A stretch of 38,407 bases of DNA, from assembly GCA_902794125.1 (NCBI GenBank), contig CADBFX010000005.1, forward strand, positions 1 through 38,407, given 5' to 3'. The position numbers and the translations under genes were made by a program. This document shows positions 16,995-24,733 of the stretch, in pieces (the first letter of the stretch is position 1; each line of letters opens with the position of its first letter). Under the pieces are notes generated by a model. It did no database searches, had not been told where the DNA came from, and saw only the letters and a program-made list of their open reading frames with translations. Origin of the DNA: an uncultured Elusimicrobium sp. Lineage in GTDB: Bacteria > Elusimicrobiota > Elusimicrobia > Elusimicrobiales > Elusimicrobiaceae.

Positions 16995-18605
16995 TTAATT
17001 GGCCTTGGCCAGTTTACGGTTCACAAACGTCTGGATTCCAAACATAAGCAAGCTGTTGGTTAACCAATAAAGCACCAACCCAGACGGGAAATTCATAAAT
17101 AGCAAGGTAAAAATAACCGGCATATATTTAAACATCGCGGCTTGGGCCGGGTCCGTACCTACCGGGATATTACTTCTTTGCTGCAGGAACATCACAGCCC
17201 CCATTAAAATCGGCAATATATAATAGGGGTCTTTAGAAGACAAGTCCGTAATCCACCACACAAACTTAGCACCGTGTAACGACCAAGAAGTACGAAGGGC
17301 ATTGAACAGGGCTAAGAAAATAGGCAACTGTATAAGCATCGGTAAACAACCCGCTAACGGATTAACGTGATATTTGCGATACAAGTTAAGCGTTTCGCGG
17401 TTCATGGCTTCCGGGTTGCCTTTGTATTTTTCTTGAATACGTTTCATTTCCGGCTGGATTTTTTTCATCTGAGCGGCTGATTTTAATTGCATCCACGTAA
17501 ACTTAAACAGGATGATTTGCAATAGCACCGTCATCATAATAATGGCTACGCCATAGTTTCCTGTCCAACCGTAAAAAGTTTCCAACACGTTGCGTGCAAT
17601 TTTACCTAGTGCCCCAAAAAACCCAAACGCAATGCTGCGGTCCAAGTGATAGGGCAACTGTAAAAATTGCTTATAATCTTTCGGGCCGAAGTAAAAATGG
17701 GAAGCATACGTTAATTTATTTTTTGCTTCCACGGTTGCGCCCGGTACGCCAATGGAAAATTGCGGGCCGGTTAATTCACCTTCGCTTAAACCGAACATCC
17801 GTTTTTGCGTACCGATTTTTACTTTGTCAGCACTTAACGCACCCGGTTGCCAACCGTCGGGAATTAGTACCGTTAAGAAGTAGCGGTTTTCCAATCCCGC
17901 CCATAACCACGGAAGGGTTGGCTGAGGATCTTTTTTATTGAAAGTTTCCAACGTGGGTTTTTTCTTGCCGGCTTCTTGTACTAAATAAACGGCTTTAGAT
18001 TCCCGTTCGTTGTCTTTCATTTCGCTTTGCACAGTAGCTAAACCGGGGCCAAAGTTCCAATCCCAGGTGTTTAACGTCAAAGCGTGGTGCGTGTTATTGC
18101 GGAAAGTAACCTCTACGTCATTGATACCATTTTCATTAAATTGGTACGTTTTGGTTACGGTAAAACCCGGTACAATTTCCCCGGTAAACGTGATGGTATC
18201 AGCCGTGCGGGAAACTTCGGCAAAGTCCACTTCCGGCAGGGTAGCAAAGAAACCTTTTCCTTCATAGGGCGTTAAATCCACATTGCCCAAATCGTCTTTG
18301 AACAAATAGGTTTTAATCCCGGCACCTTTGGAAGAAAAAGTCACCTCCGCTTGCGGAAGCGAAAGTGTAAAAAGTTCTTCTTGTTTGGGGGATGAAGCCG
18401 TTTCTTTGCGGATAAACGGGGCTACAGAATCCGCCGCTAACAAAGCGGGCGCTGCGGTTTGAGCGGAAGCTTGTTGGGCAGATTGCTGTAAACGTGCCTC
18501 GGCCGCTTGTTGGGCAGCACGGGCGCGCGGAAGAGCTACAAACTGGTTGTAGCCGGTGATTACCAACAAGAAAAGCATAATGGTAATCAAGAATTGTCTG
18601 TTCAT
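16995..18605 (-). CDS. yidC: Membrane protein insertase YidC
   Basis: A 536-residue inner-membrane insertase of the long Gram-negative type: an N-terminal membrane segment, a Gln/Ala-rich linker, a large periplasmic beta domain (about 80-330), then the five-helix core. The core has VAIIMMTVLLQIILFKFTW, the coiled hairpin MKKIQPEMKRIQEKYKG, then LPMLIQLPIFLALFNALR. An AAAGGAG site precedes the start. Presence of the periplasmic domain supports a diderm cell. Confidence 0.96.
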   Translation of the reverse strand: MNRQFLITIMLFLLVITGYNQFVALPRARAAQQAAEARLQQSAQQASAQTAAPALLAADSVAPFIRKETASSPKQEELFTLSLPQAEVTFSSKGAGIKTYLFKDDLGNVDLTPYEGKGFFATLPEVDFAEVSRTADTITFTGEIVPGFTVTKTYQFNENGINDVEVTFRNNTHHALTLNTWDWNFGPGLATVQSEMKDNERESKAVYLVQEAGKKKPTLETFNKKDPQPTLPWLWAGLENRYFLTVLIPDGWQPGALSADKVKIGTQKRMFGLSEGELTGPQFSIGVPGATVEAKNKLTYASHFYFGPKDYKQFLQLPYHLDRSIAFGFFGALGKIARNVLETFYGWTGNYGVAIIMMTVLLQIILFKFTWMQLKSAAQMKKIQPEMKRIQEKYKGNPEAMNRETLNLYRKYHVNPLAGCLPMLIQLPIFLALFNALRTSWSLHGAKFVWWITDLSSKDPYYILPILMGAVMFLQQRSNIPVGTDPAQAAMFKYMPVIFTLLFMNFPSGLVLYWLTNSLLMFGIQTFVNRKLAKAN

Positions 18606-18667
18606 TGCAACTCCTTTACTTAGGCGGTGTTATATACCGCAAGCGGAAAGGACATGCAGGCAAAACA

Positions 18668-18904
18668 TTAAGGGACCGGGTCGTACCCGCCCGGATGAAA
18701 CGGATGGCATTTAAGAATACGGCGAACTGCTAAATACAAACCCTTTAGCACACCGTGTTTGGAAATCGCCTGTTTGGCATACTGGCTGCAGGTGGGTGTA
18801 AATCGGCACACACCTCGCGGCCCCAAGAGCGGTCTAACAAGCAGATAAACAACCGCTAACAGCCAAAGCACTAGTTTTCTAAATAGAAGCGAAATCTTTT
18901 GCAT
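18668..18904 (-). CDS. yidD: Membrane protein insertion efficiency factor YidD
   Basis: A 78-residue protein with an N-terminal hydrophobic amphipathic segment and the conserved [15 protein letters not shown] and [13 protein letters not shown] motifs. The start at 18904 lies 8 nt after the rnpA stop and has a GAGG site, though only 3 nt away. An earlier start at 18973 would overlap rnpA for 60 bp. Known order rnpA-yidD-yidC is kept. Confidence 0.93.
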   Translation of the reverse strand: MQKISLLFRKLVLWLLAVVYLLVRPLLGPRGVCRFTPTCSQYAKQAISKHGVLKGLYLAVRRILKCHPFHPGGYDPVP

Positions 18905-18912
18905 AATCCTCT

Positions 18913-19305
18913 TCAATGGTTTTTTTGTACTGTGTTCTCTGAAGAGGTGGTAAGCAGGGCGGCCTGGCCGCATAATGTCTTGAGCGCCTCTTGCGCTGCG
19001 TGCACACTGCTTACTTGTCCGCCTTCACGCGGACTTACGATTATATCCGTTCCAACAATAATTTGCGTTCTGCTAAGTCTGAATGCTTCCCGCAACAGCC
19101 GTTTGGCGCGGTTTCGCTGCACCGCCGGTCCTAATTTTTTAGAGACCACTACCGCAAAACGAACAGGCCGGTTTATTTTTTTATCTCCGGGCACTGCCCA
19201 CATTACAACACCCTTATATTGCAGTTTAATGCCGCCCTGGAAAACACGCTTAAAATCTTGTTTAAGGTGCAGGCGGCACTGATGCGGCAGACCATTTGGC
19301 TGCAT
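18913..19305 (-). CDS. rnpA: Ribonuclease P protein component RnpA
   Basis: The basic 130-residue protein subunit of RNase P, which trims tRNA 5' leaders. The RNR signature [15 protein letters not shown] and the [10 protein letters not shown] strand are clear. It starts 5 nt after rpmH. The C-terminal tail past about residue 115 is not conserved. No RNase P RNA gene is recognised in the window. Confidence 0.94.
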   Translation of the reverse strand: MQPNGLPHQCRLHLKQDFKRVFQGGIKLQYKGVVMWAVPGDKKINRPVRFAVVVSKKLGPAVQRNRAKRLLREAFRLSRTQIIVGTDIIVSPREGGQVSSVHAAQEALKTLCGQAALLTTSSENTVQKNH

Positions 19306-19310
19306 AAAAC

Positions 19311-19448
19311 TTAGGCTCTGATTAATTCGTGGCGGCCTTTGGCACGTCTGGCGCTGAGGACTTTTCTGCCCCCGGCGGTGTCCATTCTGGCTCTGAACCC
19401 AATGTGTTTAGCACGTCTTCTTTTGTTAGGTCTGTAGGTCGGTAACAT
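19311..19448 (-). CDS. rpmH: Large ribosomal subunit protein bL34
   Basis: A 45-residue very basic protein: [18 protein letters not shown], then [20 protein letters not shown]. This matches bL34, including the GFRARM and GGRKVL signatures. It begins the rpmH-rnpA-yidD-yidC-jag operon. In many bacteria dnaA and the origin lie next to rpmH; here an unrelated secreted-protein gene does. Confidence 0.96.
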   Translation of the reverse strand: MLPTYRPNKRRRAKHIGFRARMDTAGGRKVLSARRAKGRHELIRA

Positions 19449-19546
19449 GTTCTTCTTATACGTTAATTCTGGCCCGGAAAACCCGAACTGGAAAAAACGT
19501 ATCTCCTTAATTAATTTAAAATGGTTTCAATGCGAAACGTATTATT

Positions 19547-19575
19547 ATTATATCTTTTCTTGCGCTTCATTGCAA
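19547..19575 (-). promoter_or_regulatory. Strong sigma-70-type promoter for rpmH operon
   Basis: On the minus strand TTGCAA (19570-19575), exactly 17 bp, then a perfect TATAAT (19547-19552). The start codon is 98 nt downstream, giving an A/T-rich leader of about 90 nt. The leader contains a TTAAGGAGA stretch with no start codon at usual spacing. Confidence 0.85.
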
Positions 19576-19612
19576 AAAAAGCGTTTCGTTCACAGCAAGC
19601 GGCACGCCCTTA

Positions 19613-20701
19613 TTAAGGAATCCAGCGATAGAAAACCGGGTTTTCAAAAACGGTTCTATCCACAATTTGCCCGTTACCGGATTCTGTTACGAAAATGACT
19701 TGTTTTTCCGGGTCCAATTCAAACGTACGGCTCCCCTCCGGTTTGTACAAAATGTTTTTTACGGGCAACTCGTACAAGTAACCTGTTTGTTTGGAAAACA
19801 AATCAACAAATTTCGGAGCATCCTTACCGTAAAGAGCAAACAAATCTTTGCCTAATTCCCGTTGGGAAGCATACTGGGTCTTTCCGCCGATTTTCTGCCA
19901 ACGTTCATCTAACAGGTTGGCCTGGCGTTGTTCGCCGCGACGGGCCCGGTTAGCCTCCAACATCATATGTGTTTTTTCAATTTGAATAGCGCGCGCTTCT
20001 AACGGGAACTTAACGCTCACTTCCTGTCCAATCAAATCGGGAGAAAAAGCCTCTGATACCGGCGCATCGGCCGGGTGGAACAAATTCCAAATCATCGGCT
20101 CGTTGGAGGCTAATTGGCCGGTGTGTTCCGCCGGATAATAAATCATAAAATCGCGGCTCGCTTCCAGTGCAACAGGCCGCCGACCCAACGGCTGATAAAC
20201 AATCCCGTCCACCGGTAACATATAATATAGGACTTCATCGCCATTGGCTTTTAAGCGGCGATACCCTTTACCTCTGTAAAAAGCATGTAAATCTTCGGCC
20301 AGTTCCTGCTGGGATTGGTACAAGGCCTTTCCCCCCCGCTCTACCCACTCCATAGCTAAAGAAGGTTCATACCGCTGGGCCTTTAAGCGAATTGTTTTTT
20401 CAATTAAGCTAATATTTACCGGGGTAATAGTGGCCATGACCGGAATACGCACATCATACAATTTAACAAGCGTCACAGGTGCATTGGGCATAATATTGCC
20501 CGAAGGTTGCGGAATAGGAGCTTTGACGGCAAGATAGGGTGCATTACGCACTACAGCCGGTAGAGAAATACTCTGTTGTGTAATTCGTTCCACTTGGCTG
20601 GCGGTCTTAACGGCTACTTCCAGCGGGTTTACCTGAGCAAAAGAAACTGTTGCGGTATGAATAAGAACTACAATGCCTAAGAGCGAAATGAAAGATTTCA
20701 T
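19613..20701 (-). CDS. Secreted protein of unknown function with a duplicated domain
   Basis: A 362-residue protein with a signal peptide (MKSFISLLGIVVLI, cleavage probably near VSFAQ) and a strong AGGAGG site before the ATG ending at 20701. I recognise no known family. The body holds two related units of about 100 residues: the first has GGKALYQSQQELAEDLHAFY, then LPVDGIVYQPLGRRPVALE; the second has GGKTQYASQRELGKDLFALY, then LPVKNILYKPEGSRTFELD. Both therefore contain GGK-x-x-Y-x-SQ-x-EL-x-x-DL, LPV-x-x-I-x-Y-x-P and a closing beta strand. It is monocistronic and divergent from recO. Location is outside the cytoplasm; no catalytic motif is seen. Confidence 0.82.
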   Translation of the reverse strand: MKSFISLLGIVVLIHTATVSFAQVNPLEVAVKTASQVERITQQSISLPAVVRNAPYLAVKAPIPQPSGNIMPNAPVTLVKLYDVRIPVMATITPVNISLIEKTIRLKAQRYEPSLAMEWVERGGKALYQSQQELAEDLHAFYRGKGYRRLKANGDEVLYYMLPVDGIVYQPLGRRPVALEASRDFMIYYPAEHTGQLASNEPMIWNLFHPADAPVSEAFSPDLIGQEVSVKFPLEARAIQIEKTHMMLEANRARRGEQRQANLLDERWQKIGGKTQYASQRELGKDLFALYGKDAPKFVDLFSKQTGYLYELPVKNILYKPEGSRTFELDPEKQVIFVTESGNGQIVDRTVFENPVFYRWIP

Positions 20702-20803
20702 GGGGCCTCCTGTTTCTATAATACTATTTTTCCCTACGGTAAAAACAAGGGACAAAAGACCTATTTGCTTCTAGGACTCTTTCCGAACGTTCGTCAAATT
20801 TGC

Positions 20804-20809
20804 TATGCT
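20804..20809 (+). promoter_or_regulatory. Extended -10 box for recO, predicting a leaderless mRNA
   Basis: TGCTATGCT (TGn plus TATGCT) ends 7 nt before the ATG at 20817. Transcription should start at or next to that ATG. No Shine-Dalgarno sequence is present, and an upstream ATG at 20805 lies inside the -10 box itself. Confidence 0.5.
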
Positions 20810-20816
20810 ACTACTG

Positions 20817-21524
20817 ATGATATTTACAGATGCGGGCATTATTTTATTGCGGCAAGATTTTAGGGAAGCGGACCGGCTGGTTTCGCTTTATACCCGCTCG
20901 CACGGACGCATCAACGTACGCTTGCCGGGCGTAGCGCGCGCCAGCGGCAAACTAAAAGCATTTGCCGAGCCGTTTGTGTGCGCAGATTACCGCATTTACG
21001 TACGCCGCGGCGGCACGATAGGGACCGTTACCGGTGGCAAAATAACAAATGTTTTCCCCACCATTCGCACGCAATTACAACGCACGTTACTGGCTTTACA
21101 CTTTTGCGAATTGGTCTACCGTTTAACCCCGCTACACCAACCCAGCGAAGCAAAATTTGATTTATTATTATCTTCTCTGTTGGAATTGGAATATGGCGAA
21201 ATAAACCCCGCTTTTCAAGCGGCATTTACGCTTAGGTTGATGGCATTAGCCGGGTTTGGGCTGGACCACCCCGTACTTAAAATTTCGCCGGAGTTTTGGC
21301 ACAAAATGCATGAAGATAAATTATCCTCGCTCGTTTTTTCGGACCCGGATGACTTGCTTTCCTTATCCAAGTGCAATAACGTTTGCCGCCGCTTCTTAAA
21401 TCAGTACTTAACGTACCCGCTACATACCACACAAGGCTTTGGCTTGGAAGAAAATTTCGCAACTGCTTCCGATGGAACAGAAGCCAATATCATGCCCGAC
21501 CTGCAACCGCAAACGGTGCAGTAA
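20817..21524 (+). CDS. recO: DNA repair protein RecO
   Basis: Mediator that loads RecA onto SSB-coated single-stranded DNA in the RecFOR pathway. The 235-residue protein starts MIFTDAGIILLRQDFREADRLV, the OB-fold beginning shared by RecO, followed by RLPGVARASGKLKAFAEPF and a helical half with LALHFCELVYRL. The zinc-finger cysteines of some RecO proteins are absent. I prefer the ATG at 20817 to the one at 20805, which lies within the promoter. It stands alone and is divergent from a secreted-protein gene. Confidence 0.88.
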   Translation: MIFTDAGIILLRQDFREADRLVSLYTRSHGRINVRLPGVARASGKLKAFAEPFVCADYRIYVRRGGTIGTVTGGKITNVFPTIRTQLQRTLLALHFCELVYRLTPLHQPSEAKFDLLLSSLLELEYGEINPAFQAAFTLRLMALAGFGLDHPVLKISPEFWHKMHEDKLSSLVFSDPDDLLSLSKCNNVCRRFLNQYLTYPLHTTQGFGLEENFATASDGTEANIMPDLQPQTVQ

Positions 21525-21590
21525 TTTTCTTTTTCTTTCATTTAATCTGTCTTTCTAATTAGGCCTTTTAGGCACGATGCGTATAGGTCT

Positions 21591-21618
21591 TTGGGCCCTG
21601 GAAAATTCTCCTTACAAT
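21591..21618 (+). promoter_or_regulatory. Promoter of the clostripain-like protease gene
   Basis: TTGGGC (21591-21596), 16 bp, TACAAT (21613-21618). An AAGGAGA ribosome site follows before the ATG at 21646. Confidence 0.55.
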
Positions 21619-21645
21619 TTCTATCTTTTAATTAAGGAGAAGATT

Positions 21646-23112
21646 ATGAAAAAAATATTCATTTTGTCAATTTTCTTTTTTATTAGCGCGATTCCAGGGG
21701 CAGCGCAAGACACCCCGGTACTCAACCAAAGCAATTTAAACCAACAATTAGACATATTGTTTAAACAAGCACGTCAAAATCAACGTGTTCAACAGGACGC
21801 CCAGGCCATCTCCCAGGCTTATTCACAAACAGCCGCTTCGGTGAATGTGCAACAATTTGCCGGCCAACTTTCCAACCCCCAATTCGATCAACTTATCAAA
21901 CGTTTTTCCAAGCAACCGCAACAGGTAAAGCCATTCACTAACAAGCCGCAACAACCGGCATCCCAACCCAAAGCCTCTGCCGAAAAACCGTGGCAACTGG
22001 CTCTTTTTGTGGCAGCCACCGAACAGGAAAGAATACCCAATGCATTATCTGCTTTACGCGGACAAATTGCAAAAGGTACATTAAGCCATGCGGTTGTATT
22101 AGATATCACGCCCCCTTCTCATGATGAAGATGCCGTTCGCAAAACGGCCCGATTATATTTTGTGTATAAGGCAGGGAATAAAGCGTCCACAAAAACCTTC
22201 GCTCTTGATACAGATGTTACTTCAGACGATTTATTAAACTCCTTATTTCAGCATTTAAAAACAACGGATAATTCTTTATATACCGGTTTAGTTTTCAGCA
22301 ACCACGGAAGTGGTATGGAAATGTTTTATAATGACACTTATTTTGATATTCCCGAACTGATTTCGTCCTTAAACCAACAAGAATTACATGTAGATGTAAT
22401 AGAACTAGATTCTTGCCACATGAGTTCGCTTTATACTTCTTATCATTTAGCCAAAAACGCACAAGTAGATTATTTAGCGGGATCGTCCAATTATGAATAT
22501 GGAACTCCTTATAACACACGCGTATTTCCGTTAATTAGTTTTTTAAACGAATCGCCTAAAGTGGCTGTATATAAGTCCGTAAATCGCCGCAGCAAACAAT
22601 TTGATTTCTGGTCCGGTGAATACGAAACCACCGGTTACTCCGCTCTAGATATGGGTCCATTACAAGAGCCTTTGCAAGAATGGTTTAAATTCTACGGTTT
22701 TTTGGTACTTAGTTCCCCACAAATAGGAGAAGCTTTTAATAATTTCTTCAAAAAAGACGGTGAGTGGCGTTCATTAAATAAATTAGTACGTAAACAACGC
22801 GATTACATCATATCTCATTTTGAATTTTTAGAATCGGATTATGCGGATCACGCTCGGTTTAGTGAGATGAAACGCGATTTCATCAATGCTTGCAATACCT
22901 TATTAGAGGCTACCCAGCAAGCAACTTTAACCCAATGGTGCTATTCAGCCACTTATGATACTTTATACCGGGATAAAATTCCAAACAACGATTGTTTGGA
23001 AAGCATCTCTGCCGACCGCACCCAATTTGAAGAACTGTTGAAGGAATATGATTTTGATCTAAAAAAAGAATTATCAAGATATGCAGATTATTACCGATTC
23101 AGACGTTTTTAG
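21646..23112 (+). CDS. Secreted clostripain-like cysteine protease (peptidase C11)
   Basis: A 488-residue protein with a signal peptide (MKKIFILSIFFFISAIPG, cleavage near AAQD), then a Gln-rich linker to about residue 112. The peptidase domain follows. FSNHGSGM gives the catalytic His220 and ELDSCHMSSL gives the nucleophile Cys257, the His-then-Cys order of clan CD clostripain-like enzymes. These cleave after Arg or Lys in characterised members; the specificity here is unknown. Upstream AAGGAGA and the hydrophobic leader fix the start. The 3' end overlaps the convergent HAD gene by 4 bp. In gut bacteria such enzymes are often exported to digest or process proteins. Confidence 0.88.
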   Translation: MKKIFILSIFFFISAIPGAAQDTPVLNQSNLNQQLDILFKQARQNQRVQQDAQAISQAYSQTAASVNVQQFAGQLSNPQFDQLIKRFSKQPQQVKPFTNKPQQPASQPKASAEKPWQLALFVAATEQERIPNALSALRGQIAKGTLSHAVVLDITPPSHDEDAVRKTARLYFVYKAGNKASTKTFALDTDVTSDDLLNSLFQHLKTTDNSLYTGLVFSNHGSGMEMFYNDTYFDIPELISSLNQQELHVDVIELDSCHMSSLYTSYHLAKNAQVDYLAGSSNYEYGTPYNTRVFPLISFLNESPKVAVYKSVNRRSKQFDFWSGEYETTGYSALDMGPLQEPLQEWFKFYGFLVLSSPQIGEAFNNFFKKDGEWRSLNKLVRKQRDYIISHFEFLESDYADHARFSEMKRDFINACNTLLEATQQATLTQWCYSATYDTLYRDKIPNNDCLESISADRTQFEELLKEYDFDLKKELSRYADYYRFRRF

Positions 23113-23768
23113 CCTAACAAATCATCCATATCCGGGTAGATATCGTGCAGGGAGTTGTAAATTTTGAATGCGTGTTGACGCACGAACGTATCAGGCTGTT
23201 TAATTTGCGGCACCATACACGTACGCATACCGGCACGAATGGCAGCCGTAGCTCCGGCCACAGAATCATCAAATGCCAAACATTGAGTCACATCCGCTCC
23301 CAACTTTTGGGCGGTTTTTAAATAAACTTCCGGGTCCGGCTTTAATTGGGTTACTTCTTCGCAGGTAGTAATAGCCGAAAAATAATGGGCAATCCGCTTT
23401 TTCTTTAAATAAAAATCTACCCATCGCCGAATGTTGGAAGATGCTAAGCCCAATTTAAGTCCGCGCTTATAGAAAAATTCTATCGCCTCTTTCGCCCCCG
23501 GCCGAAACTCCACTGGCCCGCCGGATTGCAAATATTCGTCCACCAATTCAAAGGTACGCGCATCCAGCCGCTGCACATCTGCCTGCGGGCCGAAGTTCTG
23601 TTTCATAAATTTCCATGCTTCTTCGCGGCTGATACCCACACAGGATTTAAAAAGTTCAAACGAAAAATCCCATCCTTGTTGGGCGGCGGCTTTTTTGTAA
23701 CACGCGAAATAGATAATCTCCGTATCAAAAAGAAGCCCGTCCATATCAAAAATTACACTGGTAATCAT
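23109..23768 (-). CDS. HAD-superfamily phosphatase, beta-phosphoglucomutase-like
   Basis: A 219-residue haloacid dehalogenase-type hydrolase. Motif I is FDMDGLLFDTE (Asp nucleophile and acid/base Asp), motif II is ASSN, motif III uses the Lys in LKPDPEVY, and motif IV is FDDSVAG. The helical cap between motifs I and II is of the C1 type found in beta-phosphoglucomutase and phosphoglycolate phosphatase. Substrate cannot be assigned. No ribosome site; a TACAAT box 6 nt upstream suggests a leaderless message. Divergent from glyQ. Confidence 0.88.
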   Translation of the reverse strand: MITSVIFDMDGLLFDTEIIYFACYKKAAAQQGWDFSFELFKSCVGISREEAWKFMKQNFGPQADVQRLDARTFELVDEYLQSGGPVEFRPGAKEAIEFFYKRGLKLGLASSNIRRWVDFYLKKKRIAHYFSAITTCEEVTQLKPDPEVYLKTAQKLGADVTQCLAFDDSVAGATAAIRAGMRTCMVPQIKQPDTFVRQHAFKIYNSLHDIYPDMDDLLG

Positions 23769-23774
23769 ATATAT

Positions 23775-23780
23775 ATTGTA
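23775..23780 (-). promoter_or_regulatory. Extended -10 box for the HAD gene, predicting a leaderless mRNA
   Basis: Minus-strand TGCTACAAT, an extended -10, separated from the ATG by only ATATAT. Confidence 0.55.
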
Positions 23781-23834
23781 GCAATTTAATTTGTAAGCAA
23801 TATTTCCTCTCAGCCGCAGCAGCCCGTTATTTTA

Positions 23835-23840
23835 TATAAT
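23835..23840 (+). promoter_or_regulatory. -10 box for glyQ, predicting a leaderless mRNA
   Basis: Perfect TATAAT followed by 8 nt and the ATG at 23849. No purine-rich ribosome site fits in that gap, and the -35 region is weak. Confidence 0.55.
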
Positions 23841-23848
23841 ATAGTGCT

Positions 23849-24733
23849 ATGAAACACGGTATGAATTTGCAAGACATGATTTCCGCCCTAAATAATTATT
23901 GGACGAAACAAGGCTGTATTCTTATCCAGCCTTACGATGTAGAAAAAGGAGCCGGAACCTATAATCCCGAAACCTTTTTTGGTGCGCTGACGAAAAAACC
24001 CGTTAACCGCGCTTATGTAGAACCCTGCCGCCGACCGGCAGACGGCCGCTATGGCGAAAACCCCAATCGCTTGGGTAAGTATTACCAATATCAGGTAATC
24101 ATGAAACCCGCCCCGGCCAACATCCAAGAAATTTATTTAAATTCGTTAAAAGCCATCGGGCTGGACCCCAAAGAACACGACGTGCGCTGGATTGAGGACG
24201 ATTGGCAATCCCCCACGTTAGGAGCCTCCGGCGTCGGCTGGGAAATTTGGCTAGACGGTATGGAAATCACGCAGTTTACGTACTTCCAAAATATGGCCGG
24301 TTACGCGCTAAACCCGATTACCGTGGAAATTACTTATGGGGTGGAACGCATTGCCATGTACTGCCAAAAAGTAGATAACGTGTTTGACTTGCGCTGGAAC
24401 GATGACGTAACCTACCGCGACGTACACTACGAAGGCGAACGCCAATTCTCACACTACTATTTTGAAGAATCCAACGTGGAACATTTACGCCGCTACATTG
24501 AAGAATGCGAAGAAGAATGTTACGCCTTATGCAAAAAAGGCCTCTATCTCCCGGCGTATGATGACACAATGAAACTCTCGCACTATTTTAATATGTTAGA
24601 AGCGCGCGGCGCGATTAGCGTGTCGGATCGCACCAATAACATTACCAAAATCCGCAATTTAGCCAAGGCTTGCGCCAAAGCATACGTGGAAAGCGTAGAA
24701 AAGAAGGAAGAAAAACAGGAGGCCGCCCAATGA
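23849..24733 (+). CDS. glyQ: Glycyl-tRNA synthetase alpha subunit
   Basis: Catalytic subunit of the bacterial alpha2beta2 glycyl-tRNA synthetase. The 294-residue class II enzyme shows [20 protein letters not shown], then [16 protein letters not shown] (motif 2 region) and [17 protein letters not shown]. Length and motifs match GlyQ well. glyS follows with a 4-bp overlap. A second ATG at 23861 is in frame, but the first fits the -10 box distance. Confidence 0.97.
   Translation: MKHGMNLQDMISALNNYWTKQGCILIQPYDVEKGAGTYNPETFFGALTKKPVNRAYVEPCRRPADGRYGENPNRLGKYYQYQVIMKPAPANIQEIYLNSLKAIGLDPKEHDVRWIEDDWQSPTLGASGVGWEIWLDGMEITQFTYFQNMAGYALNPITVEITYGVERIAMYCQKVDNVFDLRWNDDVTYRDVHYEGERQFSHYYFEESNVEHLRRYIEECEEECYALCKKGLYLPAYDDTMKLSHYFNMLEARGAISVSDRTNNITKIRNLAKACAKAYVESVEKKEEKQEAAQ

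Noticed and set aside
18624..18640. GCGGT/ACCGC hairpin between yidD and yidC as a terminator
   Set aside because: The stem is only 5 bp and has no T run; yidC has its own ribosome site and is probably in the same operon.
19449..19612. Replication origin next to rpmH
   Set aside because: There is no dnaA gene and no cluster of TTATCCACA boxes; the region is explained by a promoter and an A/T-rich leader. A single TCTATCCACA near 19656 lies inside a coding gene.
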